In this document: piece by piece, positions 49,457 to 58,508 of the stretch | Position numbering within the stretch: the first letter of the stretch is position 1 | How the letters are laid out: every line of letters starts with the position of its first letter | DNA from: Paractinoplanes tereljensis | GTDB taxonomy: Bacteria > Actinomycetota > Actinomycetes > Mycobacteriales > Micromonosporaceae | Direction: 5' to 3' | Length of the DNA: 64,000 nt | Assembly: GCF_016862435.1 (NCBI RefSeq) | Contig: NZ_BOMY01000022.1 | Span: 536,949 to 600,948, forward strand | Position numbers and translations under genes: made by a program | Notes under the pieces: generated by a model | Told to the model about the DNA's origin: nothing | What the model saw: only the letters and a program-made list of their open reading frames with translations | Databases searched by the model: none

Positions 49457-52400
49457 CTACTTGGTGAGCTTCTGGGTGTAGCTCTTCTTCGCCGAGGTGT
49501 TACCGGCGTAGTCCTGCGCCCAGTAGGTGACCACCAGGGTGCCCTTCTGGACACCGAAGTTCAGGGCCACCCAGTAATCGCCGAGCCGGATCGCGGTGAC
49601 CTGCTGGGCCTTGGACTGCGCCTTGGCCTTCGAGGTCGTCTTGGTCCAGCGGCCGCCCGAGTAGTAGAACCACTTGCCCGAGCGCTGCTCGATGAGCTGG
49701 ACCTTGACCGACTTCACGCCCAGGCCGGTGTCCTTCGCCGTGCCCTGCAGCAGGTACCAGGACGACGCGGACGTCGCCTTGCCCGGCACCTTCAGGGTCA
49801 CGACCGGCTTGACCGTGTCGTTGGTGACCTTGACCGTTCCGGCCGTGACCGTGACACCGGCCCCGACGCTGTTGTACGGCGTCACCTTGACCGCGAACGA
49901 GCCGGCCTTGTTGTAGGTGTGCGACGCCTTCGTCCAGGTCGCCGGCAGGGTCTGCGGCGCGGAGCCGTCGCCCCAGTTCACGACCACCTTGGTGACTCCG
50001 GTCAGGCCACCGAGGCCGAGCGTGACGGCCTGGGTTCGCCAGATCGCCGTCTTGCTCAGCGAGTACTTGCCGGGCTGCGCGGCCACCGTGACGGTGGACG
50101 TGCCGGCGAAGGTCGCCGCCCCGCTGTTGCCGGCCAGGTCGGTGAGGGCCACCGACACCGGGAAGCTGCCGGCCTTCGCGTAGGTGTGCGTCGCCGTGGT
50201 GGCACCGGCCGCCAGGGTCTGCGGCGCGGAACCGTCACCCCAGTTGACCACGCGGGTGATCGACGCGGCCGGGGTCACGTCGTCGGCGAGCGCGGTCTGC
50301 TTCAGGGTGACCGCCTGGCCGGGCCACAGCGCCGTACCGGTCAGCGTGAACGTGCCGGTCGGCGCGGTGCTGTCGGCCTTGCCCGGGGTCGAGCGGAACA
50401 CGCTGTCCGCGGTGACCGGCGAGTTGGCGGCCAGGTAGTTGACCAGCATGGTCAGGTCGTTGTCGCCGGTGGTGATCCGGTCGGTGCCCTTGCCGAGGGT
50501 GAGGAAGTTGTCGCCACCCGCGGCGAGGAACGAGTTCGACGTGACCCGGTAGGTGCCGGTCGGGTTGAGCACGGCCCCGTTGAACTTCAGCGAGGACGCG
50601 ATGATCCGCGAGCCGCGCGGCTGCGCGAGGTCGTAGGAGTAGGTGAGCCCCTTCGACGAGCCGAGGTGCAGCACCGGCCGGGACGCGCCGTCCGGCTGCC
50701 ACTGCTCCTCGAGCACCTGCTTGATCTGGGCGCCGGTGAGCGTCTGGGTCACCACGTCGTTCGAGAACGGCTGCACCGCGAACGCCGCGGAGTAGGTGAC
50801 CGTGCCGTCGGTGCCGTACTTCAGGTCCGCCCGCAGGCCGCCCGGGTTCATGAAGGCGATCTGCGCCCCACCGCGGCCGGCCGCCTTGGTCTGGTCGAGC
50901 TGGACGTCGGCGATGAAGTTGCCGAGCACCGACTCGGACCCGCGGTCCTCCGCGCCGTTGAGGGAGGCACGCAGGATGTCGCGGGTGATCGAGCCGAGCT
51001 TCTGCGCGCCGAGCACCTCAGACTTGACCTTGGCAGCGGCCACGATGGCTGCGACCGTGGTGTCCGACGGCTGACCGGTCACCGGCAGCAGCTCGGCGGT
51101 CGAGCCGGTCACCGACTTGGTGGCCGGGTCGTAGGTCAGCACCGCCTTGCCCAGCTTGACGCCGTAGTCCTCGGCCTGGATGACCGGCCGGGTGCGGTCG
51201 GTGCCCGGGATCGGGACCTCGAACGCGTACGGCTGGTGGGTGTGCCCGCTGAGGATCGCGTCGATGTTGGCGTTGACCCGGGTGAAGTCGCCGAAGACCG
51301 GGTCGGCCTGCAGCGCCGCCGCCGAGTTGATGTTCTCGGTGGCCGCACCCTCGTGGGCGAGCAGCACGACCACGTCGGCCTCGCCGTTGGCGGCGTCACC
51401 GTCGCTGAGCTGGTTGGCCAGCGTGTTGGCCTCAGCCACCGGGTCGCGGAACTCGACGCCGGCGATGCCGTCCGGGCTGACCAGCGAACCGGTCTGCTCG
51501 GTCACCACGCCGATGTAGCCGACCTTGACGCCGCCCACGGTCTGCACCGAGTAACCGGGCAGCACCCGCCGGCCGTCCTTGTAGACGTTGGCCGCGAGGT
51601 AGGGGAACGTGGCCCGGTCCTCGACCCGGCCGACCAGGTCGGCGAGGCCCTTGTCGAACTCGTGGTTACCGACCGCGGAGACCGCGAGGCCACCGGCGTT
51701 CAGCGCGTCGATCGTCGGGTTGTCGCCGTCGATCGCCGAGACGAAGGTGGACGCGCCGATGTTGTCACCGGCCGACACCCACGCGGTGTTCGGGTTCTCC
51801 GCGCGCAGCTTGTTGACCATGCCGACCAGCTGGGCGGCGCCGCCGACCCCGGCGGTCGGCGCCTCGAGCCGGCCGTGGAAGTCGTTGATGGACAGCAGCT
51901 GCAGGTCGACCGGGCCGGTCAGGCCGGTCTTGAGGCCGATCACGACCGGGTCGTGGTCGCTGGCCCGGTACGGGTTCGGCGCGTAGAACGGCGCGTAACC
52001 GTCGTACTGGAACGCGTACGACTCGACCGAGTTGATGTTCCAGATGTCCACGCCGGTGACCCGCGACGCGAGCGACGAGGTGACCAGCGCGTGGTCGAGC
52101 GAACCCGACTCGCCACCGAACACGTACGACGACTTGCCCGGCGCGTGCGTGGTGTGCACGTCCTCATAGCCGGCGTCGTAGAGGACCTGCATCGGGTCCT
52201 CCTCGGTGTACGAGTTGAAGTCACCGAGCAGGATGGCGTTGGGCGTGTTCAGCGACGCGACGAAGGTGGCCAGGGAGGCCGCCTGCCGCTTGCGGTCACC
52301 GTTGTACGGGCCCTGCCCGTCCCCGGCGTCGATGTTGTCGCCGGTCGGGGTCACCGAGGCGCTCTTCGACTTGAGGTGGTTGGCGACGACCGTGAAGTCG

Positions 52401-54241
52401 ATCGTGCCGCTCGTGAAGGTCTGCGCGATCGGCTCGCGGGCGTTCGACCACACCGTCTCGTCGTTGATCGACCGGGAAGCGCCCTTCGGGGTCACCGCGG
52501 CCGGCTTGTAGATGATCGCCGTGGTGATCACGTCCTGCGCGGTGGCCGCCGGCAGTTCGGCCGGGGACCGCACGTAGTCCCAGGTGCCCGCGCCGTCAAC
52601 GTCGTTGAGCGCGCCGACCAGCACCTTGAGGGCCATCTGCGGGTCGTTCGGCTCGAACTTGACCGAGTTCTCGATCTCCATGAGCGCGACCACGTCGGCG
52701 TCCATGGCGGTGATCGCCGCGACGATCTTCGCCTGCTGCTTGGCCGCGGCGGCCGCGTCGACCGCACCGCGGGCGTCGCCACCGAAGTGGACGAAGTAGT
52801 TCAGCACGTTGAAGCTGGCGACCTTGATGTCGCCGCCCACGGCGGCCGGGGCCGCGGTGCGCGGGTTGGTGGCCGTGAACGTGGTGCGCGACGCCGCCGG
52901 GGTGTCGAACCCGACCGGGGTGGTCGGCTCGAACATCCAGTCGCCGTACTCGTAGCTGAACACGACCGGGCCGAACTTGGCGACCGTGTCACCGGTGCGA
53001 ACCGGGTTGGCGGCGTCGAGGTACGGCGGGGCGATGGCGGCCTGCGAGAGGTTCGTGGTCTTCGCGTCGTCGAGCAGCACCCGCGCGTTCGCGTTGGCCG
53101 CCTTCTGCGCGAGCGCCTCGGTCGAGCCGGGGCGGGCGATGTCCGTCGGGATCCGGGCGGGCTTGGCCCCGGCGGCCAGGACGATCTCGCCGTACAGGTT
53201 GGCGTAGTAGGTGTCCGACACCGTGTACGCACCCGCGGGGGCGACCAGCATGCCCTCGACCGACTCGCGCGCGTCGGCGGCGAGCGGCAGGGTCAGCGGG
53301 ACCGGGGCGGGCAGGGCCGCGTTGTTCGCGCAGATCTGCACGCCGGTCTTGGCCGCGATGCTCAGCTCGGTCAGGCCGTTGTACTCGCTGACCGTGCCGG
53401 TGACCCGCGCCTTGTCGCCGATCGCGACGGACGGCTGGTTGGTGCCCGATCCGACGTAGACGAAGATGCCGTCGGAGGCGGTACCGGCCGCGACCGGGCG
53501 GCTGCCGCCGGTGCCCGCGGTCTGCAGGTAGATGCCGTTGAAGCCGCCGGTGCGGTGATCGGCGGTGACGATGCCCTCGACGGTCACCACCGAGCCGGCC
53601 AGCGTGGTCGCCGCGCCGGTGCCCTGCACCTCGGCGATGGTGTTGGTGACGGCGGTGGTGCAGCCGACCGGGTCGGGGTCGGTGGGCTCGGTCGGCGGCG
53701 TGGTGGCCGTGTTGAGCGCGCCGAACGAGTTCTGCGCGGGGGCCTTCCAGACGCCGTCGATCTTCTGCAGCGAGTAGCCGACCGGGTCGGTGCCCGGCTC
53801 CAGCACGCCGATGTCGGTGCTGGTCAGCCCGGTGGCCGGGCCGCTGGTGGCGGCGAAGGCACCCTCGTAGCTGAGGAACTCGGCGACCGAGTTGTCCGGC
53901 TTGACCAGGGCGACACCGTCGGGCGCGCCGTTCTGGATGCCGTTGGCCGCGTAGGTCTGCACGACCACGCCGGCGGCCGGGACAGCGCCGCTGAGCGCGG
54001 CGGTGTTGTACGAGCCACCACCACTGCTGGCGTCGCCGTTGTAGAGCACGACCTTCCAGCCGGTCAGGTCGAACCCGGCGGGGGCCTGGATCTCTATCGC
54101 CTCACCGGAGTCGGTGCCCGCGTTGTCGTAGTGAATCTCGCTGATGAAGGGGGTGTCCTCAGCCGCGAAGGCCTGGCCGGTCAGGCTCAGGGCCAGCGCG
54201 GTGACAACAGCCACCGTCCCGGCGCGTCTATATAGGCGCAT
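49457..54241 (-). CDS. Secreted multidomain nuclease / 5'-nucleotidase
   Basis: This 1594-residue exported protein has a signal peptide (about 1-26), a lamin-tail domain (about 28-150), an OB-fold-like region (about 200-310) and an ExeM/NucH-type endonuclease domain (about 470-765) with VASFNVLNYF, LLGDFNSY and SDHDP. A metallophosphatase follows (about 775-1045; INDFHG, GNHEFDKG, SGHTH), then a 5'-nucleotidase C-terminal domain (about 1080-1290). Two PKD-like domains each contain NWGDGSAPQTL (about 1330 and 1423), and an Ig-like C-terminus ends the protein. It probably degrades extracellular DNA and dephosphorylates the nucleotides, giving nucleosides and phosphate. The ATG at 54241 has CGGAGG upstream. 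Confidence 0.93.
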   Translation of the reverse strand: MRLYRRAGTVAVVTALALSLTGQAFAAEDTPFISEIHYDNAGTDSGEAIEIQAPAGFDLTGWKVVLYNGDASSGGGSYNTAALSGAVPAAGVVVQTYAANGIQNGAPDGVALVKPDNSVAEFLSYEGAFAATSGPATGLTSTDIGVLEPGTDPVGYSLQKIDGVWKAPAQNSFGALNTATTPPTEPTDPDPVGCTTAVTNTIAEVQGTGAATTLAGSVVTVEGIVTADHRTGGFNGIYLQTAGTGGSRPVAAGTASDGIFVYVGSGTNQPSVAIGDKARVTGTVSEYNGLTELSIAAKTGVQICANNAALPAPVPLTLPLAADARESVEGMLVAPAGAYTVSDTYYANLYGEIVLAAGAKPARIPTDIARPGSTEALAQKAANANARVLLDDAKTTNLSQAAIAPPYLDAANPVRTGDTVAKFGPVVFSYEYGDWMFEPTTPVGFDTPAASRTTFTATNPRTAAPAAVGGDIKVASFNVLNYFVHFGGDARGAVDAAAAAKQQAKIVAAITAMDADVVALMEIENSVKFEPNDPQMALKVLVGALNDVDGAGTWDYVRSPAELPAATAQDVITTAIIYKPAAVTPKGASRSINDETVWSNAREPIAQTFTSGTIDFTVVANHLKSKSASVTPTGDNIDAGDGQGPYNGDRKRQAASLATFVASLNTPNAILLGDFNSYTEEDPMQVLYDAGYEDVHTTHAPGKSSYVFGGESGSLDHALVTSSLASRVTGVDIWNINSVESYAFQYDGYAPFYAPNPYRASDHDPVVIGLKTGLTGPVDLQLLSINDFHGRLEAPTAGVGGAAQLVGMVNKLRAENPNTAWVSAGDNIGASTFVSAIDGDNPTIDALNAGGLAVSAVGNHEFDKGLADLVGRVEDRATFPYLAANVYKDGRRVLPGYSVQTVGGVKVGYIGVVTEQTGSLVSPDGIAGVEFRDPVAEANTLANQLSDGDAANGEADVVVLLAHEGAATENINSAAALQADPVFGDFTRVNANIDAILSGHTHQPYAFEVPIPGTDRTRPVIQAEDYGVKLGKAVLTYDPATKSVTGSTAELLPVTGQPSDTTVAAIVAAAKVKSEVLGAQKLGSITRDILRASLNGAEDRGSESVLGNFIADVQLDQTKAAGRGGAQIAFMNPGGLRADLKYGTDGTVTYSAAFAVQPFSNDVVTQTLTGAQIKQVLEEQWQPDGASRPVLHLGSSKGLTYSYDLAQPRGSRIIASSLKFNGAVLNPTGTYRVTSNSFLAAGGDNFLTLGKGTDRITTGDNDLTMLVNYLAANSPVTADSVFRSTPGKADSTAPTGTFTLTGTALWPGQAVTLKQTALADDVTPAASITRVVNWGDGSAPQTLAAGATTATHTYAKAGSFPVSVALTDLAGNSGAATFAGTSTVTVAAQPGKYSLSKTAIWRTQAVTLGLGGLTGVTKVVVNWGDGSAPQTLPATWTKASHTYNKAGSFAVKVTPYNSVGAGVTVTAGTVKVTNDTVKPVVTLKVPGKATSASSWYLLQGTAKDTGLGVKSVKVQLIEQRSGKWFYYSGGRWTKTTSKAKAQSKAQQVTAIRLGDYWVALNFGVQKGTLVVTYWAQDYAGNTSAKKSYTQKLTK

Positions 54242-54402
54242 CTAAAAGTTTCCTCCGAAGGTTGTCGATCGGTGGAGAGTAATTACACCCGATGACAGCA
54301 GATTTTCGCGAAGGTAACGGGAACGCGGGCAAACATCGACGGAATTCGCCATATCGACCAGGTCATATGACGTTTCTCACCCGCGTTTTTGTACGCTTTG
54401 TA

Positions 54403-56844
54403 TCAGCGTCCGGAATGGACGTTTCCGGGCTTTAGCAAGGCTCGCACCGCGTTGGCGTCGGCGAGCCCGCACGCCTGCTCGGCCAGCGGGCCGGCCAGCT
54501 CCAGGCGGATGCCGCGGACCGCCTCTTTGACGAGCGGCACGGCGGGCGGCGCAACGCTCAATTCCCGTACCCCCAAAGCCGTGAGTAGCGGCACCGCGGC
54601 CTCGTCGGCGGCCAACTCCCCGCAGACCGCGACCGGCACGCCGGCCTGCGTACCGACCAGCTGAATGAGCCGGAGAACGGCCGGATCCAGACCGTCCGCG
54701 GACAGCGCGGCATTGCCGCGCTCCGCGGCCAGGGTGTACTGCGTCAGGTCGTTGGTGCCCACGCTGACGAAGTCGATGTACGGCGTGAAGGCCGCCGACC
54801 GCAGCGCGGCGGCCGGCACCTCGATCATGATGCCGACCCGCAGCCCCTCCGCGTGGCCGGCCCGGCCGATCGCCTCGTCCAGCATCCGCCGCGCGGCGAT
54901 CACCTCGGCGACCGTGCTGACCATCGGGAACATCACGCTGACCGGCATATCCCGGGCCACCCGGGCGATCGCGACGAGCTGGTCGGCGAACAGTCCGGGA
55001 TAGGCGAGGGAACGCCGGATGCCGCGGACGCCGAGGAACGGGTTCCGCTCGGCCGGAGCCGGCGCGTACCGCAACGGCTTGTCCCCGCCGACGTCCAGGG
55101 TGCGCAGGGTGATTCGGCGCCCGCCGAGCGCCTCGCCGATCTCCCGGTAGACGGCGATCTGCTCGTCGATGCTCGGCGCGGCGTCCCGGTCCAGGAAGAG
55201 GAACTCGGTGCGGACGAGTCCGGCCAGGTCGGCGCCGTGCGCGGCGGCGGCGCGGGCGTCGGCCACCGAGCCCACGTTCGCGGCGACCAGGACGGTCACC
55301 CCGTCCGCGGTGACCGCCGGCTGGCCGGCCCGGGTAGCGGCCCGGTTCGTGCGGGTAGACCGCTCGGCGGCTCGGTCCCGGAACGCGGCGGCGACCGACT
55401 CGGGCGGGGCGATCGCGAACTCGCCGGTCGTGCCGTCCAGGACGACGGTCGCGCCGTGCGGGACGCTGAGCACGGCCGGCCCGGCGCCGACCACCATCGG
55501 GATGCCCCGGGTGCGGGCCAGGATCGCGCCGTGCGAGGTAGGGCTGCCGAACGCCAGCAGCACGCCGAGCACCCGCTCCGGATCGAGGGTGGCCGCCTCG
55601 GCCGGGGTGAGATCGGCGGCGACCAGGATGCCGTCGCCGGTCGCGGCCGCGCCGGAGATGCCGAGCATGGCCCGCAGCACCTGGTCGCTGACCGCGTGCA
55701 CGTCGTCGCCACGGCCACGCAGGTAGGGATCCTCCAGGGTGTCGAACTCGGCGGCGATCCGGGCGGCCGCGCCCTGGAACGCCTGCGGCGCGGCCTGGCC
55801 GTCCTCGATCCGCTGCCGGACCTCGCCGAGCAGCTCGGCGTCGTCGAGCAGCAGCAGGTGCGCGTCGAAGATGCCCGCTTCCTGGCTGCCGGCCCAGATC
55901 TTGTCGATCTCCAGCCGGACCGCGGCGACCGCGTCCTCGACCCGCCGCCACTCCACCTCGGTGCCCCGGGACGGCACGTCCGGCACCGGCGGTGGGGTGT
56001 TCGACCGCCGCCAGGCCGGTCCGATCCCGATCCCGGCCGACGCGCCCTGCCCGCGCCGCACCCCGGTGTCGGTGGTGTTGCCCTCGATCAGGTCGAGGTC
56101 CACCGGCACCGAGCCGCCCCACTCGCTGATCTTGTCGAGCTCGGGCGGGGTCTCGTCGAAGCGCCGGGCGGCCACCGCCACGATCTCGTCGACCGCGGCC
56201 CGCGCCCCCGGCCCGGACGCCCGCACGTCGATCTCGTGGCCGCGCAGCGCGCCGAGCGTGGCCACCCGGGACAGGCTGGTGGCCGGCACCCACGGCGAGC
56301 CGGTGGTGCGGTTGCGGACCTCCAGACCGGCGTCGAGCCGGCGGGCCTCGGTGACCAGCCGGGCGGCCGGCCGCGCGTGCAGCCCATGCGGGTTCTCGAC
56401 GGTCACCGTGGCCATCGCGGCGCCGCTGTCCTCCGGCACGGGCGCCGGGCTCAGCTGGGAAAGCTTGCCCAGCAATCCCTCGGTCGCCTCCCGCGCCACC
56501 TCGTCGCGACCGGCCCCGGACGCGGCCGTGACCGCCGCTGCCACCAGGCCCTCGACCAGCGGGGCCGGGCAGAGCAGCACCCGGGACCGCAGGTCGTCGT
56601 CGATCAGCTCGAGGGCCAGTTCGGCGGAGAGGACCGCGCTGCCGAGGTCCATCAGCACCACCACGCCGTCGCCGTCGTCCGCCGCGACCAGCGCGTCCAC
56701 GATGGCGGTCGCGTCGGTGCCGAGCGTCGTCTCGTCGAGCCCGGCCGCGATCTCGATGCGCGCGCCGGCCGCCATCTCGGCGGCCAGTGTCACCGCGGCC
56801 CGGGCCAGGGCACGGCTGTGGCTGACCACGACCAGGCCGACCAC
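54403..56844 (-). CDS. dhaM: DhaM-HPr-enzyme I fusion phosphotransferase
   Basis: This 813-residue cytosolic protein fuses three phosphotransferase parts: EIIA-Dha with His9 (VVVSHS), HPr with His156 (NPHGLHARP) and enzyme I with His438 (GSPTSHGAILAR) and a late Cys in AVCGELAAD. It passes phosphate from PEP to the ADP bound to DhaL, which supports dihydroxyacetone phosphorylation with DhaK. E. coli DhaM has a truncated enzyme I; here enzyme I looks complete. The GTG at 56844 is 2 bp after dhaL. Neither pgi nor ptsI genes are nearby. Confidence 0.93.
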   Translation of the reverse strand: MVGLVVVSHSRALARAAVTLAAEMAAGARIEIAAGLDETTLGTDATAIVDALVAADDGDGVVVLMDLGSAVLSAELALELIDDDLRSRVLLCPAPLVEGLVAAAVTAASGAGRDEVAREATEGLLGKLSQLSPAPVPEDSGAAMATVTVENPHGLHARPAARLVTEARRLDAGLEVRNRTTGSPWVPATSLSRVATLGALRGHEIDVRASGPGARAAVDEIVAVAARRFDETPPELDKISEWGGSVPVDLDLIEGNTTDTGVRRGQGASAGIGIGPAWRRSNTPPPVPDVPSRGTEVEWRRVEDAVAAVRLEIDKIWAGSQEAGIFDAHLLLLDDAELLGEVRQRIEDGQAAPQAFQGAAARIAAEFDTLEDPYLRGRGDDVHAVSDQVLRAMLGISGAAATGDGILVAADLTPAEAATLDPERVLGVLLAFGSPTSHGAILARTRGIPMVVGAGPAVLSVPHGATVVLDGTTGEFAIAPPESVAAAFRDRAAERSTRTNRAATRAGQPAVTADGVTVLVAANVGSVADARAAAAHGADLAGLVRTEFLFLDRDAAPSIDEQIAVYREIGEALGGRRITLRTLDVGGDKPLRYAPAPAERNPFLGVRGIRRSLAYPGLFADQLVAIARVARDMPVSVMFPMVSTVAEVIAARRMLDEAIGRAGHAEGLRVGIMIEVPAAALRSAAFTPYIDFVSVGTNDLTQYTLAAERGNAALSADGLDPAVLRLIQLVGTQAGVPVAVCGELAADEAAVPLLTALGVRELSVAPPAVPLVKEAVRGIRLELAGPLAEQACGLADANAVRALLKPGNVHSGR

Positions 56845-56846
56845 CG

Positions 56847-57482
56847 TCAGGCCAGCGCCGCGGCGGCCGCGGCCACCAGCAGCGTCACCGACGTGGCGCC
56901 CGGGTCCTGGTGGCCGGCACTGCGTTCGCCCAGGTAGCTGGCCCGGCCCTTGCGGGCGACCATCGCGATGGTGGCCGCCCGGCCCTGCTCGGCGGCCCGG
57001 AGCGCGCCGTCCAGGGCCTCGCCGAGCGGCTGCCCGGCGGCGATCGACTCCTCGAGGCTCTCCACGGCCGGGGCCAGCGCGTCGTACATCGTCTTGTCGC
57101 CGGCCTGGGCCTTGCCCCGCGCGACCACCCCGTCGAGGGCGGCCCGCAGCACCCGGGCCAGGTCGGCGCCGTCCAGGGTCTCGGCGTCGCCGGCGATCGC
57201 CGACATGCGCAGGAACGCCGTTCCGTACAGCGGGCCGCTCGCGCCACCCACCGTGGAGACGAGCGTCATCCCCGTACGCTTCAAAAGCTCGCCCGGCCGC
57301 CCGGGCGTCTCCTTGGCCAGCACCTCGACCACCGCGGACATGCCTCTATGCAGGTTGACGCCGTGATCGGCGTCGCCGATCGCGGAGTCGAGCTCGGTCA
57401 GCAGATCTTTGTGTTCCGCGATCAGCCGGGCGAACTCCCGGATCCAGGCGTGCAGGGCCTCGGTGCCCACGGTGTCGGCCAT
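56847..57482 (-). CDS. dhaL: Dihydroxyacetone kinase subunit DhaL
   Basis: This 211-residue ADP-binding subunit of PEP-dependent dihydroxyacetone kinase has DSAIGDADHGVNLHRG with the Mg-binding Asp cluster, STVGGASGPLYGTAF and GDKTMYDALAPA. It keeps ADP bound and is rephosphorylated by DhaM. The ATG at 57482 follows dhaK with a 5-bp gap. The C-terminus DPGATSVTLL fits the family. Confidence 0.95.
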   Translation of the reverse strand: MADTVGTEALHAWIREFARLIAEHKDLLTELDSAIGDADHGVNLHRGMSAVVEVLAKETPGRPGELLKRTGMTLVSTVGGASGPLYGTAFLRMSAIAGDAETLDGADLARVLRAALDGVVARGKAQAGDKTMYDALAPAVESLEESIAAGQPLGEALDGALRAAEQGRAATIAMVARKGRASYLGERSAGHQDPGATSVTLLVAAAAAALA

Positions 57483-57487
57483 GCCGG

Positions 57488-58480
57488 TCAGATTCCCCAG
57501 CGCAGGCCCGGAGTACGCACGGGGGCGTCCCACAATCGCAGGATCTCGTCGTCGGCCTCGACCAGCGTCACCGAGGCGCCGGCCATGTCGAGACTCGTGA
57601 TGTACGGCCCGACCAGCGACCGGGCGATGCTCACCCCCGACTTTTCGAGGATCGCGGCGACCTCGGCGAACAGCACGTAGAGCTCGATCAGCGGGGTGCC
57701 GCCCATCCCGTTGACGAAGGCGATCACGTTTTTGTAGGTGAGGTCGCCGAGGATCGGCGTCACCAGCATCTCGGCGGCCTCGGCGGCCGACGCCACCGGC
57801 ACCCGGCGTCGCCCGGGCTCGCCGTGGATGCCGATGCCGACCTCCATCTGGTCGGCGGGCAGGTCGAACGTGGGCTTGCCGGCGGCCGGGACCGTGCACG
57901 AGGTGAGCGCCAGGCCCATGCTGCGCCCGTTCTCGTTGACCTTGCGGGCGACCGCGGCCACGTCGGCCAGGGGCCGGCCCTCGTCGGCGGCCGCCCCGGC
58001 GATCTTCTCGACCAGGACGGTGACGCCGACCCCGCGCCGGCCGGCGGTGTAGAGGCTGTCCTCGACGGCCACGTCGTCGTTGGTGATCACGGCGATCACC
58101 TCGGTGCCGGTGTCGGCCGCGACGATCTCGGCGGCCATCTCGAAGTTCATGATGTCGCCGGTGTAGTTCTTGACGATGTGCAGGACGCCGGAGCCGCCGT
58201 CGACGCCCTTGGTGGCCGCCACCATCTGATCGGGGACCGGCGAGGTGAAGACCTCCCCGGCGCAGGCCGCGTCGAGCATGCCGGGCCCGACGAACCCGGC
58301 GTGCAGCGGCTCGTGCCCCGAGCCGCCGCCGGAGATCAGTCCGACCTTGCCGCGCACCGGGGCATCACCCCGGTAGACGACTTTCTGTTCGTGGTCGACG
58401 CGCAGCTCCGGGTGGGCGAGTGCGACACCGCGCAGCGCGTCGGCGACCACATTTGCGGGATCGTTGATGAGCTTCTTCAT
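57488..58480 (-). CDS. dhaK: Dihydroxyacetone kinase subunit DhaK
   Basis: This 330-residue substrate-binding subunit has SGGGSGHEPLHAGFVG and the His that binds dihydroxyacetone covalently, H219 in GIGIHGEPG. With DhaL and DhaM it makes dihydroxyacetone phosphate. MKKLINDP is the usual N-terminus; ATG codons at 58489 and 58498 are alternatives with no clearly better ribosome binding site. It is the first gene of the dhaKLM operon, 10 bp after the chemoreceptor gene on the same strand. Confidence 0.95.
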   Translation of the reverse strand: MKKLINDPANVVADALRGVALAHPELRVDHEQKVVYRGDAPVRGKVGLISGGGSGHEPLHAGFVGPGMLDAACAGEVFTSPVPDQMVAATKGVDGGSGVLHIVKNYTGDIMNFEMAAEIVAADTGTEVIAVITNDDVAVEDSLYTAGRRGVGVTVLVEKIAGAAADEGRPLADVAAVARKVNENGRSMGLALTSCTVPAAGKPTFDLPADQMEVGIGIHGEPGRRRVPVASAAEAAEMLVTPILGDLTYKNVIAFVNGMGGTPLIELYVLFAEVAAILEKSGVSIARSLVGPYITSLDMAGASVTLVEADDEILRLWDAPVRTPGLRWGI

Positions 58481-58508
58481 CGCCGACATGCGGTCCAACC
58501 TACGCGCG

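Noticed and set aside
49919..54235. A 1438-codon open frame on the plus strand opposite the nuclease-nucleotidase gene
   Set aside because: It is Arg/Gly/Asp/Val-rich low-complexity sequence with no domain. It arises because high GC removes stop codons opposite a true gene.
54242..54402. A PHO box ahead of the nuclease-nucleotidase gene
   Set aside because: Expected for a phosphate-scavenging enzyme, but I could not find two clear GTTCA-type direct repeats upstream of the start.
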